A stretch of DNA of 64,000 bases from Balamuthia mandrillaris (lineage: Eukaryota > Discosea > Longamoebia > Balamuthiidae). The position numbers were made by a program, and so were the translations under genes. Positions 33,262 to 44,411 of this stretch are shown here, piece by piece (the stretch's first letter is position 1; every line of letters starts with the position of its first letter). The stretch spans positions 44,612 to 108,611 of the forward strand of contig JAVKOQ010000181.1 of NCBI GenBank assembly GCA_031835245.1, given 5' to 3'. A model generated the notes under the pieces. The model saw only the letters and a list, made by a program, of their open reading frames with translations. It was not told the DNA's origin and ran no database searches.

Positions 33262-35155
33262 TCACCGGCGAGGTTGCCGTTGCCAAAGCATCTCTCCTGT
33301 GGAAACCGTTTTAAAGTATTGCACCCTCTTCCAGAACGCGCTGGTTGCCTCGTTGAGGTTCGTGTCTTGCTCCTCCAGTTGTGTGAAAGGCACTTCCAAC
33401 TGCGGCTGCTCGGCTTGGTCGCCGGACGAGTCTTTTGGGAGGAGACCGACCACAACGTCGTCTGCATCGATGGCGGCATCCCATTTGATTCTGTTGTACA
33501 TCTTCAGTGGAGATTGCTTTCCTCGCTCTTCTTTGCTTCCTCCTTCACCATCGTTGCTTCTTCCATGGCCGCTGCTCTCCAAGCGTGCTTCTTCGATTAT
33601 CTTTTTTTTTTTTGTTAGTGTGAACAATGGGCTATGGGAAGTATTATGTATACAAGGGGGAGATGCAAACCTCTTTGGCAACATTGGTAATGTGCTTAAA
33701 TCTATCAGGGCCAAGCATGGTGCCACCGAACCACCGGGATACCACTACCACTATGTTGCAAGCGTCCATCATCTCCAACAAATACAACAATTTATCGCCT
33801 GCACCTTTCTCTCCATCGTCATCTCTGTTGGCATGCTTTCATTGAGAGAGAACGTCGTGATGAGCTGAGAAGATGAAAGATAGAAGAGCATAAGGAAAGC
33901 AACAGTACAATAGTGCCAGAGGAAGTACGGATACGATAAGCTGAGATGTTATGGGTGGCAATCGCAATCTTCTTGTCGGACAACAGTTGAGACATGACCT
34001 GCTGTACCTCCTCCGTCGTTTGTACCCGTGCTAAATGAGCCTGAAACTTGCCTATCAAATAAACAAGTAAGCAACCATTATGCACACCAGCGAAAATAGA
34101 ACAGCAAAAAAGAGAGGAGGAGAAGAAGAGACTTTTCCTATCAGTGACGGGTTGGCCATGCAGTATTGGAATGGCGGAACGAGTGATTGGGGCGTCAGTT
34201 CCAGCAGAGGACGGCGACGACGTCGATGAAGACGATGGAAGACGCTGTCGCCATTGCTCCTCTGACCAGCCCAAGTGAGAGGCCACATTTTCTCGTAGCC
34301 TTTCGGTCGTTTTGTTTTTGTTTTACATTCGTTGTGAAGAAGGAAGGAAGGAAGGAAGGAAGGAAGGAAGGAAGGAAGGAAGGAAGGAAGGAAGGAAGGG
34401 AAGGAAGGAAGGAAGGAAGGAAGGAAGGAGGAAGGAAGGAAGGAAGGAAGGAAGGAAGGAAGGAAGGGAAGGAAGGAAGGAAGGAAGGAAGGAAGGAAGG
34501 AAGGAAGGAGGAAGGAAGGAAGGAAGGAAGGAAGGAAGGAAGGAAGGAAGGAAGGAAGGAAGGAAGGAAGGAAGGAAGAAGGAAGGAGGAAAAAGGAAGG
34601 AAGGAAGGAAGGAAGGAAGGAAGGAAGGAAGGAGGAAGGAAGGAAGGAAGGAAGGAAGGAAGGAAGGAAGGAAGGAAGGAAGGAAGGAAGGAAGGAAGGA
34701 AGGAAAGAAGAAGAAAAAGTACCACTCAATCCATTGAAAGACGACGACGTCTTGTTGCTCATGGAACATGCGAAGCAAGGCCTGCTCCAGGGTGAGCCCC
34801 TTCTCCTCCGCCGACTCTTGTTGAGCGAGACCCTCGGGGCACCACGACGCCCGCAGGCCAAAGGAAGGAGCGGAGCGGGAGGGATAGTCCTCCGGATAGG
34901 AGAACTGAAAAGAGAGAGGCGGCACGCTCTCTCCTTCCTTGTCCTGAAGGCAACTTACATTCGGCGAGATGGCTATCTGAGATGGCGTGAGTTACACGGA
35001 TAGGAATGTGGGGAGAGAGTGAGAGTGAGAGTGAGAGTGAGAGATGAGGTTACTTCAAAGCTCCATTCGGAGTGTTTCTTGAGTTCAGGGCCGTAGATGG
35101 ACTCCAAAACGAGCAGCTCTTCCCTCTGGGCCGCTCTTTCCTCTCCTTTGCATCA

Positions 35156-35186
<31 letters not shown>

Positions 35187-35242
35187 TGAGCAGAGAAGGC
35201 AAGAGAGAATGGACGAGAAGAGAACGACGAAGAGAAGAGAAG

Positions 35243-35273
<31 letters not shown>

Positions 35274-35290
35274 CGCTAACCGGCTTCCAT
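33262..35290 (-). CDS. RWD-IMPACT (UPF0029) protein with a C-terminal MJ1316 domain
   Basis: E.g. eight exons: 35290-35281 (10 nt), 35145-35054, 34976-34959 (18 nt), about 34904-34723, 34299-34133, 34051-33929, 33822-33671 and 33600-33262, about 360 residues. The N-terminal RWD domain shows AAQREELLVLESIYGPELK and FSYPEDYPSRSAPSF. The IMPACT/UPF0029 domain follows, with PITRSAIPILHGQPVTDRKS, IAIATHNISAYRI, HDDGEKGAGDKLLYLLE and IVVVVSRWFGGTMLGPDRF. The last 75 residues contain YNRIKWDAAIDADDVVVG and FWKRVQYFKTVSTGEMLWQR, the pattern of the MJ1316 RNA-end-recognition domain (PF04457, formerly DUF504). RWD-IMPACT proteins bind GCN1 and restrain the GCN2 translation-stress kinase. The MJ1316 addition suggests a link to RNA ends. 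Intron 4 holds the GAAG array. All exons join in phase. Confidence 0.82.
34338..34706 (-). repeat. (CTTC)n array, about 370 bp, in intron 4 of the IMPACT-MJ1316 gene
   Basis: GGAA/GAAG tetranucleotides on the plus strand with a few one-base slips (GGGAA, GGAGGAA). On the sense strand of the host gene the tract reads CCTTC-type pyrimidines. Confidence 0.95.
35160..35272 (-). repeat. Two (CT)n runs on the sense strand of IMPACT-MJ1316 intron 1
   Basis: GA runs on the plus strand at about 35160-35188 and 35246-35272, both inside the first intron between the 10-nt start exon and exon 2. Confidence 0.85.
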
Positions 35291-35543
35291 TCTTTTCTGT
35301 TGCTTTTGTTGAATTCAAGCTAATAGGTGGTATGCATCCATATCCGCACTTCGCTACGGTTCAATGAATGTCCAATATTACCGCGTCAGAGCGTGTTGTT
35401 TGCAGGGTCCTCGGCTGGTCTCTCATCGTTTCTTCTGCGTAACCACAACGAAAAAAAAAAAAGAAAGAAAGAAAGAAAAGGCGGCCAATATATACCGCGG
35501 TGGCTGCTTCTTCTTCAACTGCTGCTTGCCTCAGGTTCTACTC

Positions 35544-36646
35544 ATGGCTGACGCGAGGGAAGGCATTACGGCCAAGGCGGCCAACCCTCCAACATGCTTT
35601 GGCCTGCCGTTGGAGGAGGCCATGCAACTACCCAACCAAAAGACCATCCCCACCCTCGTCAAACAAATGATTGTCTTCCTCAACACAGAAGGTTGCTTTT
35701 TCTTTTTTCTTGTCTTTTCTGTTTTGCTTCCTTCATGGTCTCTCTCCCCTTTTTCTGAGCTTGTTTTTTTTTTTGTTGTTGTGGGTGTTAGCTGCCATCA
35801 AGACAGAGGGCTTGTTTCGAGTTTCGCCAACACTAACCAAGTTGAAGGAACTTCGACAGGCATGCGAACGTCCTGGTTAGTATTTGCTGCTTCTTCCTTC
35901 TTCTTATTCAAGTTTGTCAGTCCATCCTTTTTTTTTCTGAAAGAGAAAATAATTTCAAAAAAAAAAAAGATTTCAGCTTCGCTGCAGACTTGGACCCACA
36001 CTTGGTTGGTGCTCTGCTGAAGAGTTACTTGGGGGAGCTGCCAGAGCCTCTTCTTACATTCGAGCTCTACCCCGACTTCTTGGCCGTTACATGTACTTTC
36101 TTCTCTGCTCCATTTTGGTTTTCTTCAAACTTATCTTTCTGTCTTCGTTGTTCTTGGTCTTGTTCTTGTTCTTGTTCTTCTTCTTCTTCTTGTTCTTGTT
36201 CTTCTTCTTCTTCTTCTTCTTCTTCTTCTTGTTCTTGTTCTTCTTCTTGTTCTTGTTCTTGTTCTTGTTCTTGTTCTTCTTCTTCTTCTTCTTGTTCTTC
36301 TTCTTCTTCTTCTTCTTCTTCTTCTTCTTCTTCTTCTTCTTCTTCTTCTTCTTCTTCTTCTTCTTCTTCTTCTTCTTCTTCTTCTTCTTCTTCTTCTTCT
36401 TCTTCTTCTTCTTCTGCTTTCTTCATTTGAACAATACTGCAGCATTGAATGAAGCGCAAGCAAAGAGCCAGCGCCTACAAGAGCTGATGCAAGAGCTGCC
36501 ACCGCACAACCGGGTGCTAGCCGAGATTTTGTTCCTGTTTTTGGCTCGCATGGTGGAGCACGTGGAGAACAACAAGATGACAGCGAGCAACCTGGCCATG
36601 ATATTTGGTCCTCTGCTGTTGCGTCCTCAGATTGAAACGTGAGTGC

Positions 36647-36683
<37 letters not shown>

Positions 36684-38293
36684 ACGTTATTTCTTATTTT
36701 ACTAACCTGTCTGTTGCTCCTCTCCCTGATAACGACGTTGAATCGATGTTCAAAGTATTGACTCTATGATGCATGGACCGAAAGTTACTGCCATTGTTAA
36801 ACACCTCGTGGAGCATTATGACCAAATATTTCGGGTTTTTATCATCTATCTCACGTCGCTTCTCTTTTCTGTTGAAGCTCACTCTTTAACATTCTGGCAC
36901 CATCACTAACAGAAAGGAAAGAGTGGCACCACAACGACGACGGCAGGAGCCTCTCTGCCCTCGCCTTTCTCCTCCTCGTCGTCAACCCCAACGATAGCGG
37001 GGATGCGGCTCTTGCAAGGCGAGAACGCAGAGGAGAAGCTTGTACAAATCGTGAAGGCGCTGGACGATGCCATCGCTCTCGTTCAAAACAAACTGGCGGG
37101 ACTGCGGCAGCAGCTCGAGCAGACCCAATCGATGGAGGAGGCCATTCAGATTGCAAGGAAGATCCGCACGGCCAAGAGGATTCTTTTCCTGGATGGTGAA
37201 GGGCGCGGCGGTGGCACCATGCCTTCGTCTACTTCCTCCAGGATGACCCCCAAGCAATTGAACCGGCAGCACAGGAGGTCGATCGCCATTCTGGCAGCCG
37301 CCTCTCCGCAGACGCCTCTGCGACCGGAGAGCAGCGCCTCAGCTCTGAAAGGCCGTCGTAGGACCATGGAAGATGCCCATGTCCTCGTCGATGACCTTCG
37401 CAAACACTTTCCCAATGCCACATTCCCTACTGGTTCCTCTGCTTGCTCGTTTTCTTTTTATGGTGTCTATGATGGTTGGTGGAGCCGCGTCCCTTTCGTT
37501 TTGAAGCTTCTCTCCTTCTATTTCTTTCCGCTTGTGGCTAAACAGAAGCAAAAAAAAAAAACAAAAACAAGGGCATGGAGGATCAGATGCAGCAGAGTTG
37601 ACGGCCAAAACATTGCACGAGAAGATAGTGGAGGGAGCGGCATTCGGGCGAGGCCGAATGGAGGAGGCCCTTCGTAACGGCTTCCAAGCTACTGATCGGC
37701 ACATTCTCACCACCTGCGCCAAAGAAGGTTGGAAGAACGGAACGACCGCTGTGTGCTGCTTACTTCAAGGCAGACGCCTTTGGATAGCTAACGTCGGTGA
37801 CTCTGAAGCCGTTCTCGCCAAACGCAACCTTCAACCACAAAGCGGAGATCAAACAAGTGGAAGTGGGAGTGGAGGTGGATACCTGAGCAAATGTATAACG
37901 GTGAAGCACAAGCCAACGGAAAAGGAGGAGAAAGAAAGGATACAAGGCATCGGCGGCCACATTGTCTTTGGAAGAGTGTTTGGCGACTTAGCAGTGTCAC
38001 GCGCTCTGGGAGATGCCGACTACAAGAAGCCCATCTCTGATGTGGACTTCATCTCTGCAGAGCCCTTCGTGCAGGAGATAGAGCTGTCCCACACGGAGGA
38101 TGACTTCTTGATACTAGCCTGTGATGGTCTATGGGATTGCTTGAGCTACCAGGAGGCGGTGGAATTGGTGGGCACCTCCCGCGATAAAGGCAAGGATGTA
38201 CACCAGTGCTGCTCCCTCCTCGCCAATGCCTCTTACGAGCGCGGCTCCAAGGACAACATTAGCGTTGTGCTCGTCTTCTTTAACTGGTTGTAA
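35544..38293 (+). CDS. RhoGAP-PP2C fusion protein
   Basis: Seven exons (35544-35691, 35792-35875, 35970-36092, 36443-36638, 36756-36834, 36913-37474, 37572-38293) encode 637 residues. Residues 10-210 are a RhoGAP domain with the arginine finger in AAIKTEGLFRVSP, then PHLVGALLKSYLGELPEPLL and NKMTASNLAMIFGPLLLRP. A Ser-rich linker and a coiled coil follow (245-300, KLAGLRQQLEQTQSMEEAIQ). Residues 355-637 are a full PP2C Ser/Thr phosphatase: GRRRTMEDAHV, YGVYDGHGGSDAAEL, WIANVGDSEAVL, GRVFGDLAVSRALGD, ILACDGLWDCLS and GSKDNISVVLV. All metal-binding Asp residues are present. Exon 6 carries linker, coiled coil and the PP2C start in one unbroken frame, so this is not two adjacent genes. It should turn off a Rho GTPase and dephosphorylate something at the same site. 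Confidence 0.9.
36160..36416 (+). repeat. (CTT/GTT)n microsatellite in RhoGAP-PP2C intron 3
   Basis: About 85 trinucleotide units of CTT, with GTT units scattered through the first half. Same unit mixture as in SMP-30 intron 1. Pyrimidine-rich on the sense strand. Confidence 0.95.
36649..36683 (+). repeat. (CT)n in RhoGAP-PP2C intron 4
   Basis: A CT run that starts ten bases after the donor; pyrimidine on the sense strand. Confidence 0.9.
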
Positions 38294-38435
38294 TAGTTTT
38301 GTTGTTGGTTGCTTTTTGTAAAAGATAAATAATGTGGTTACATCTCTGCTCTCTCTGTCTCTCTCTCTTCCGATGCGTTTGGCATGGTGCGCTTTATGCC
38401 ACATGAAGAGCGTTAAAGGTAAGGATCCAGGACAC

Positions 38436-39126
38436 CTATTTTGTATGGGAAAAGACAATATGTATGTGTAAGCTTCTCAACCAACAAACAATAGGAATAA
38501 AACACCGAACCAAGAACAAAGCGTAAGAAGAGAAGAACCCCTCTTGTATAAGCGGCCATCGCCTGTTTTTACAGCAGTCGTCGGTGGTGAGTGGGTACGG
38601 GAGGTGTCAGAAAAAGAAGTACATACCCGCCGAACATGTCCTCATCGTCCACGTTGAGGTACTTGTTGTAGTAAAGAAAGGGCACAATAACATTGCAAGC
38701 CACAAAACTGCAAAAAGGCGTTTGAGGTTTGTCGATGATAAGCTTCTCTTCGAAGAAGGAGAAGAAGACAAAAGGGAAAGGAGAGGGAAGAAGAGGAGCC
38801 CGGTGAACGAACCTCAAATTGCCAACACTGCCAGTGAGTCCTAGCACTCCCCACACTACCCCACACAGGATACCAAACAGCTGCTTCACCCAATGCACCA
38901 CATCCAACAGCTCTTGCTGATCAGGAGTGGTAGCAGCTCACGTTAAAACCAAAAAAAAAAGGGGGGGAGGGTGCTGCACTCAAGAAGCAAGAGAGGTCCT
39001 TTTTACCTTCTCCCAGGTGGCATCGCTTCTGCTGGCCTTGGCCCATTTGCTTTCCTCCTGCAGGGCAGGGGCAGCGCTACCCTCTTGGCCCTTGCGCGGC
39101 TTCCGTTGTTGCAGCTCTGCCGCCAT
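38436..39126 (-). CDS. RAB5IF/EMC6-like small membrane protein
   Basis: Four exons: 39126-39007, 38916 to about 38811, about 38709-38627 and about 38570-38436, roughly 145 residues. The N-terminus is polar (MAAELQQRKPRKG, SKWAKASRSDATWEK). Helices follow: QLFGILCGVVWGVLGLTGSV, FVACNVIVPFLYYNKYL and SSYALFLVRCFIPIVCW. Between them VDDEDMFGGRWPLIQEGF matches the acidic D-E-x-FGG-W-EL-x-EGF loop of the Rab5-interacting-protein family (RAB5IF, related to EMC6). Members help membrane-protein insertion and respiratory complex assembly. The last exon was found by the phase-2 join at FGG/RWPL; its exact end is less sure. The 3' end faces the RhoGAP-PP2C stop with 142 bp between. Confidence 0.75.
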
Positions 39127-39221
39127 GTTTTGCTGCTGCTCTCTGGCCTTTTCCTCTGTTCAATTGGTGGTTACCATAGGGACGAGAGGGATGGTTGACG
39201 TCGGCAGCAATTATATCTCGG

Positions 39222-39227
39222 GTCGAC
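39222..39227. promoter_or_regulatory. GTCGAC palindrome between RAB5IF-like and ATG12
   Basis: A single GTCGAC lies 96 bp upstream of the RAB5IF-like start and 84 bp upstream of the ATG12 start, near the centre of their 184-bp shared upstream region. Confidence 0.4.
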
Positions 39228-39310
39228 ACAAGGCCCACTGCCAAGAAGAAAGAAACGCAAAGAAGAACGCGAGGGAGAGAAAGCGCCCCTACCCAAAAAA
39301 AGAGGCGAAG

Positions 39311-39898
39311 ATGACGACGCCTGCTTCTCCCACCACCACCGCCAAGACCGTGGAAGGTGCGTTTGTTCAAGTCACCCCGCATACACTTTATCACTCCATA
39401 CGTTATAACAAATGATGTACGTACGTGTTGACTGATCGATTCTTTTTTTTGCTGTTCGTGCTTCATTTTCAAGACTTTATGAAAGATGGCAAAGGTTTGT
39501 TGTTACTTCCTTCTCTTCTTTCTTTCTCTTCTCTTTTTCCTCTCTCCCTATGCTGATTTGTGTGGTGGGTGACAGTGGTAATACGGTTCAAGTCAGCAGG
39601 GGACGCTCCCGCGCTGAAGCAAACAAAGTTCAAGCTGCAGGCCAAAGCTAACTTTCAAAACGTGATCGACTTTTTGAGAAAGCAGCTGCGGTTAAAGCCT
39701 ACTGATCCACTCGTACGTACCACCTTACTTTTACTGCTTTGCTGCCTGTCTCTTCAGCTGAGTTAGTTTTTTGGCAAGTACTGCTGCTAACAAAAAAATG
39801 GGCTGCTGCATACAGTTTTTGTTCATCAATTGTGCTTTCCAGCCACACCCTGAGGAAACCATTGCTGACCTCTTTAAGGTTTTTTTAAACTCTTGCTC

Positions 39899-39951
<53 letters not shown>

Positions 39952-40078
39952 TCTCCCTCTATACGGGTGTTATTTTTTGGTTTGCTTGGGATTAATGGTG
40001 ATATGGTTGCAACAGTGTTTTCACAACGCGAGCGGGCATCTGGTGGTGCATTACTGCACAACGGCGGCATGGGGATGA
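39311..40078 (+). CDS. ATG12 ubiquitin-like autophagy protein
   Basis: Five exons (39311-39356, 39474-39494, 39576-39712, 39816-39878, 40016-40078) encode 109 residues. The core VVIRFKSAGDAPALKQTKFK, FQNVIDFLRKQLRLKPTDPL and FINCAFQPHPEETIADLFK is the ATG12 ubiquitin fold. The C-terminus CTTAAWG ends in the Gly that is activated by ATG7 and joined to ATG5. No extra residues follow that Gly, as in other ATG12 proteins, which need no cleavage. The second exon is only 21 nt (DFMKDGK); dropping it would keep the frame. Intron 4 holds a CT repeat. It marks the ATG12-ATG5 branch of autophagy, alongside YKT6 and ALIX in this window. Confidence 0.95.
39900..39960 (+). repeat. (CT)n in ATG12 intron 4
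   Basis: A CT run with a few C-rich slips close to the donor of the last intron; pyrimidine on the sense strand. Confidence 0.9.
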
Positions 40079-40187
40079 CCATGGAACTATCGTCACCACC
40101 ACACCACTAACGTTTTTTGGGCTGTACATGGTTGAGTTTTCAAGAAATGATGTATTTACAAAATAGGTACATTTGTAGAAGAAACTA

Positions 40188-43137
40188 TCATTCGTTAACA
40201 GGAAGGGATGACGATTTTGATGAAGCAGAGGAAGGGGAAGCAGAACCAATAGAAAGAGGGGTTTGTTGCTCGGAGGAAGAGCGAAGTTGCAACAGCAGTT
40301 GCTTCTTGCCTTGAATTTCCCGAAGCTTGCGCTGCAGCGCCTCTCTGTAGGCAGCATCTTCTTTCTGGCTATCCACCTGCCAATTTACTTGCTCTTCTTC
40401 CCTTTGTTGTTGTAACTCTACATTGAAGAGGGAGAAAGAACGTTAATGACGAGCAACAACCAAATGAAGGATGTTGTGAGGTACCTTGAAGATCCATGGC
40501 TTCGCCATGCATTGTGAACAAATCATCTTCTTCATCGACGCCATAGTCAGGAAAGTCGAGAGCGTCAGATATGGTCTGCTCTGCAAAGTCCTTCTCCTTG
40601 CCCTTGTACACATTCTCATTGTCCTGCAAGTACTCATCTTCCTCCTCTTTCGTTGGATCTAACGTAAGGTGCGGTTGTCGCAGCTGTTGGCGCAGCTCTT
40701 TCAACTTTCTGGAGTTGGTGGCTTGTCTCTCCTCTACCATTGCGGGGCTGTGGCTAAGCATCTCGTTGACATGCTGAAGGTATTGCGCACGATGTTGATC
40801 CTCCTGCGGAACGTCCACAAAGGAAGTGTGCTTAAGGTAGACAGCACCGTAGGTGTGGGCCCTATCTTTGGCAGTCTTATGTTTGCGTTCCGCTTGCTTT
40901 CGAAGGCTCTCTCGGTGCTGGTAGAGCAGCCTGGCGTAGTCTTTCTTATCTTCTTTCAACTCCCGCTCGAGCTTTTCAACAAGGACGAGCTTGTTCTCGT
41001 CCTCCGTTGCTTTATCCCCACCGTCAACTTGTACTGGAGTTATGTTGACGTGCTCTTCTTGAGAGATTTCCTTTTCTAGTCCAAGACTCTCTGAGAGCGG
41101 CAGGAGCTTGGCCTGCGGCCTGTGCTTTATAGTTTTTCGTGGCTTGCGCTCTTGATGTGCGTTTTCAGAAGTGGAGGAAGGTAGGCCCACCATGTCTTGT
41201 TCCTTGCTGACCTGTTCTATCTCTTCTAAATTGTCCTGCAACTTTTGCTCCGCCTTTTCCTTTTCTTGTTCCTCTGCGCTTTGTCCCTCCGCCGAAGTTG
41301 ATAGCTTCAAGCCAATTGGCACTTCAATCATCTGCTCGATGGTTCTTCCAGACCGGCCACTCACATAGCGGATCCTCCGCTTTTCCGTGCTAAAGTCACC
41401 TTCATCCCCGCCACCAACTACAGCGTTCATCATGGCGTGTCCCACCTTTTCTTCCGTGGGCGGTGCAGTAGATTGTATCAGCGAGTCAACACCGCCCATC
41501 ATCAGCTGATTGCTGCCCAATAGGCCAGCTATATTGTTGTGGGGCGAGGCCTGCTCCTCGAGGGGCTCCGGTGGTTCTTGTCCCGTGCCGATACCCCACA
41601 AGTTGCGCCACTCTTCGGCGGTAAGATGGGTCTGCGTAGGATATCTAAATTGTCTGCCAGTGGCCCAGCATTCCACGCTGCCATTGCTGCGGAAACCTGA
41701 CCAGTTACACTGAAGCTCCGTGCATACATGAGGCCTCTTGTGAGTTCGGCATATCCACACGTTCTTGCTTAGTCGTGCAAAATTGGGTGGGGGACATGTC
41801 TCGGGGCTGCATTCGCCGTCAGTTCCGGCTTTTCTTCCACTGGCACTCTCGTCAACACTTCTCTTGTTCTTGCGGTGATTTGTTGCCTGTCGTAGGCTCT
41901 CCTCTTTCTTTCTCTTTTTCAGCGTCTGTTCGCGTCTGGAGGCAGCGATGGGCTCTCTCTTCCTCTTGACTGGGCCTTCCTCTTTCGTTCGTGCCTCCTT
42001 GTTAGTGGGAGTAGTCGCAGCAAGGGTTGTATCTTGGACGACATCCTGAAGAGGTATGCCAGTAAAGGACTGAAACAGCGAACGCACTCCTCTGGCAACG
42101 AGGCCAGACAGACCTGATACCACATTGAATAGCCCAGCCCCCTCCTCTTCTTGCTTGGCAGGAATGATAGCGCTGGCCTGCTCCGCCGTTGAGGTAAGGG
42201 CCACATAAGATGGTTCTTCTCCTTCTTCCTGTCGCAAGAACTGAGGAGCCCGCCATGACTTTTCTCCGGTGCGATGGTTGAACCAAAACATGTGTCCCGG
42301 GAACTTTTCGCTCTCGTACATCCTCCAGTCAGCAGCATCGGGGTTGGTAACAGCTTCATGGTGCTGAAAGTGGTTGTCATGTTCTTCGTTTGCCACATGC
42401 TCTTGCTTGATAGCCTGTTGCTCGGCAACAAGGGCAGCGTTCCACTTGCTGACGAGCCATCCCACAAAGACGGGGCATTCCTCCTGATTCTCGTTGGTGC
42501 AACCCTCATCACAGACGTGAAGATAGCAATGGTTCCTGCAGAGGATGACCCTTGGTAGGCTATCCGGTGGCAGTTCGTTCGCCTGACCGCCGCCCTCTTG
42601 TGTGTTGGGTTGTTGGTCCGGCAGTAACCGTTTCACCAAGTTCTGGTTGAGACGATAAAGAGGCTGACAGGCGGGACCGCCGTCGCAGGGAGGTCCTGAG
42701 AGGAAGCGCAGCTTGCCCTTCTCCAACTCAAACAGCTGTTCCAGCTCGGGAAGCTGTTTGTAGAGCGCTCCAAACTTTGCCATCTTTTTGCCTTTCTCAA
42801 AAGCCCTAAAGTAGACATCCGGTTTGATGGCGAGCAGCTTCTCGGCGGCAGGCGTCGTGGAGACAGCAGAGGAGTCGTACTGGGCTCGGAGCTCAGGATC
42901 CATCAGCGTTTGGTAGGCTAGATAGAGCATGTTGAAGTCAGCGGTGGTGTCTTTGGTAGGGTTCTTGTCAGGGTGGAAGAGCAGGCACTTGGCGCGGTAA
43001 GCCGCGCGGATGTCGTCCGGATGGGCATCTCTGGAAAGGCCTAACACGTCATAAAAGTTCTTATGCCGTCTTCGATGGAGGGAAAACGCGCCAGTCTCCT
43101 CGTAGAAGCTAAAGTTGGACTTCCTTTTGGCGTTCAT
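40188..43137 (-). CDS. Large J-domain protein with a WW domain and two Cys/His modules
   Basis: Two exons (43137-40485, 40417-40188) encode about 960 residues. Residues 27-92 are a J domain (NFYDVLGLSRDAHPDDIRAA, HPD motif in LLFHPDKNP). A Cys/His module follows near 195-225 (ILCRNHCYLHVCDEGC). A WW domain lies near 270-300 (WRMYESEKFPGHMFWFNHRT, SWRAP). A nuclear-type basic stretch with KRKREP and LKKRKKEE follows. A second Cys/His module is near 455-490 (VWICRTHKRPHVCTELQCNW). The rest is charged coiled coil with a Ser-rich tail. J domains stimulate Hsp70; the WW domain binds Pro-rich partners. The paired C-x2-H...HVC...C modules probably bind zinc. I do not know a named orthologue. Confidence 0.8.
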
Positions 43138-43659
43138 GTTGTGAAGGTTGTTGATGAAGGGGAGCTCCTCTTGCTTGCTTGCTTCTTTGCTGGCAGTGGG
43201 GGGATAAGTTCTGCTTGGCTAAGCCCACATCTAGAACGACCCAGCAGCAGCAGTGGCAGCACAAAAGGAGGCAGAAAAAAGAGAGAACTTTCTTTCGTGT
43301 GGCAAGCCAGACCAGCTGACCTGCGGCCTTTTTGTGGGTGGTGGTTAACGCGTTGTTGCTAAATTTCCAGTAGCAGCAGCAGCAGCAGCAGGCCACGAAA
43401 AGGCAGGCCGCGAGGCACAAGAAAACCCAACACACAAAAGGGAAAACGGAGAGAAAACACGAGCCCTACTGATGGAAAACTACCTTCCCAAGTACCGGCC
43501 ATGTGGGAAGAACAGCAACCGGTGCGGAGACTCAACATGAATGAATGACCCATGGAGGAAGGGTGGGTAAAGAGAGCGGGCCGAGCGCGTTCACATGAAC
43601 CCAAACAACAAAATAAATAACTTTAGCTCACAGAACCAACAAATCATACAAAAAGGGCA
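43138..43659. other. Intergenic region with a short (CAG)n run
   Basis: A 522-bp gap upstream of the J-domain gene and downstream of sulfotransferase A. It holds about seven CAG units at 43373-43391. No gene or GTCGAC motif was seen. Confidence 0.5.
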
Positions 43660-44014
43660 TCAGCGGTGCCCTTCTACTTTTTTAATGAGAGGCTTTGCCT
43701 GCTTCGGCGGCGGCTGAATGACTAACTTCTTTGGCACTTCCACTTCCTTGAGGAGAGCAGCAAACTCCTTGTCGGAGGGGACCTCGGAGGAAGGGTCGGG
43801 TAACAAATGCCGATACCGCTGTTTTTGTAGATGCCACATGCAGTCCCCTAGCCGATAGAGGTAGTTGTCATACTTGACCAGTGGCTTGGCCGCTTCCAAT
43901 ACCTCTCGCGGTTGTTTCTTGTTCTCGTTCTTGTGTTTTCCTGTGCTAGAATTATTAGTACCCTCACTGCCTCGTGTTTACAGTCATTACAGCTGGGAAC
44001 TGGAAAGAAAGCAA

Positions 44015-44062
<48 letters not shown>

Positions 44063-44379
44063 ACAGAGCAGAGCAAACAGGGAGGAGCAGAAAGAGAGTC
44101 ACCGTTATTCAATGTGGGGCGATCTACCACTTGAGTGGCATAAGGCCACAGAAAGGTGGTACGCATGATCTGAATGGAAGCGTCGTATCTGTCCGTAAAC
44201 AGGACCATTGAATAGTTGAGCAGGTGTTGCATGGCGCAGTACATATGACGATAGGTCAGTTTGCCACGCGGAATCAGATAAGCCTCTCTCCCGCAGAGCA
44301 CCCTTGTCATCAAGTTGTCTTTATGTGCTGCTTGCTGTCGTTACAGTAGCATGGGAGAAGAAAGGATCAACTTGTTGGC

Positions 44380-44411
<32 letters not shown>

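Noticed and set aside
34338-34706. The GAAG array as a CRISPR or satellite array
   Set aside because: The unit is four bases with no spacers. It is a plain tetranucleotide repeat inside an intron.
36913-38293. A separate PP2C gene starting at the ATG near 37003
   Set aside because: The upstream part of the same exon is open, begins at a good acceptor in phase with the RhoGAP exon, and there is no gap that could hold a promoter and 3' end.
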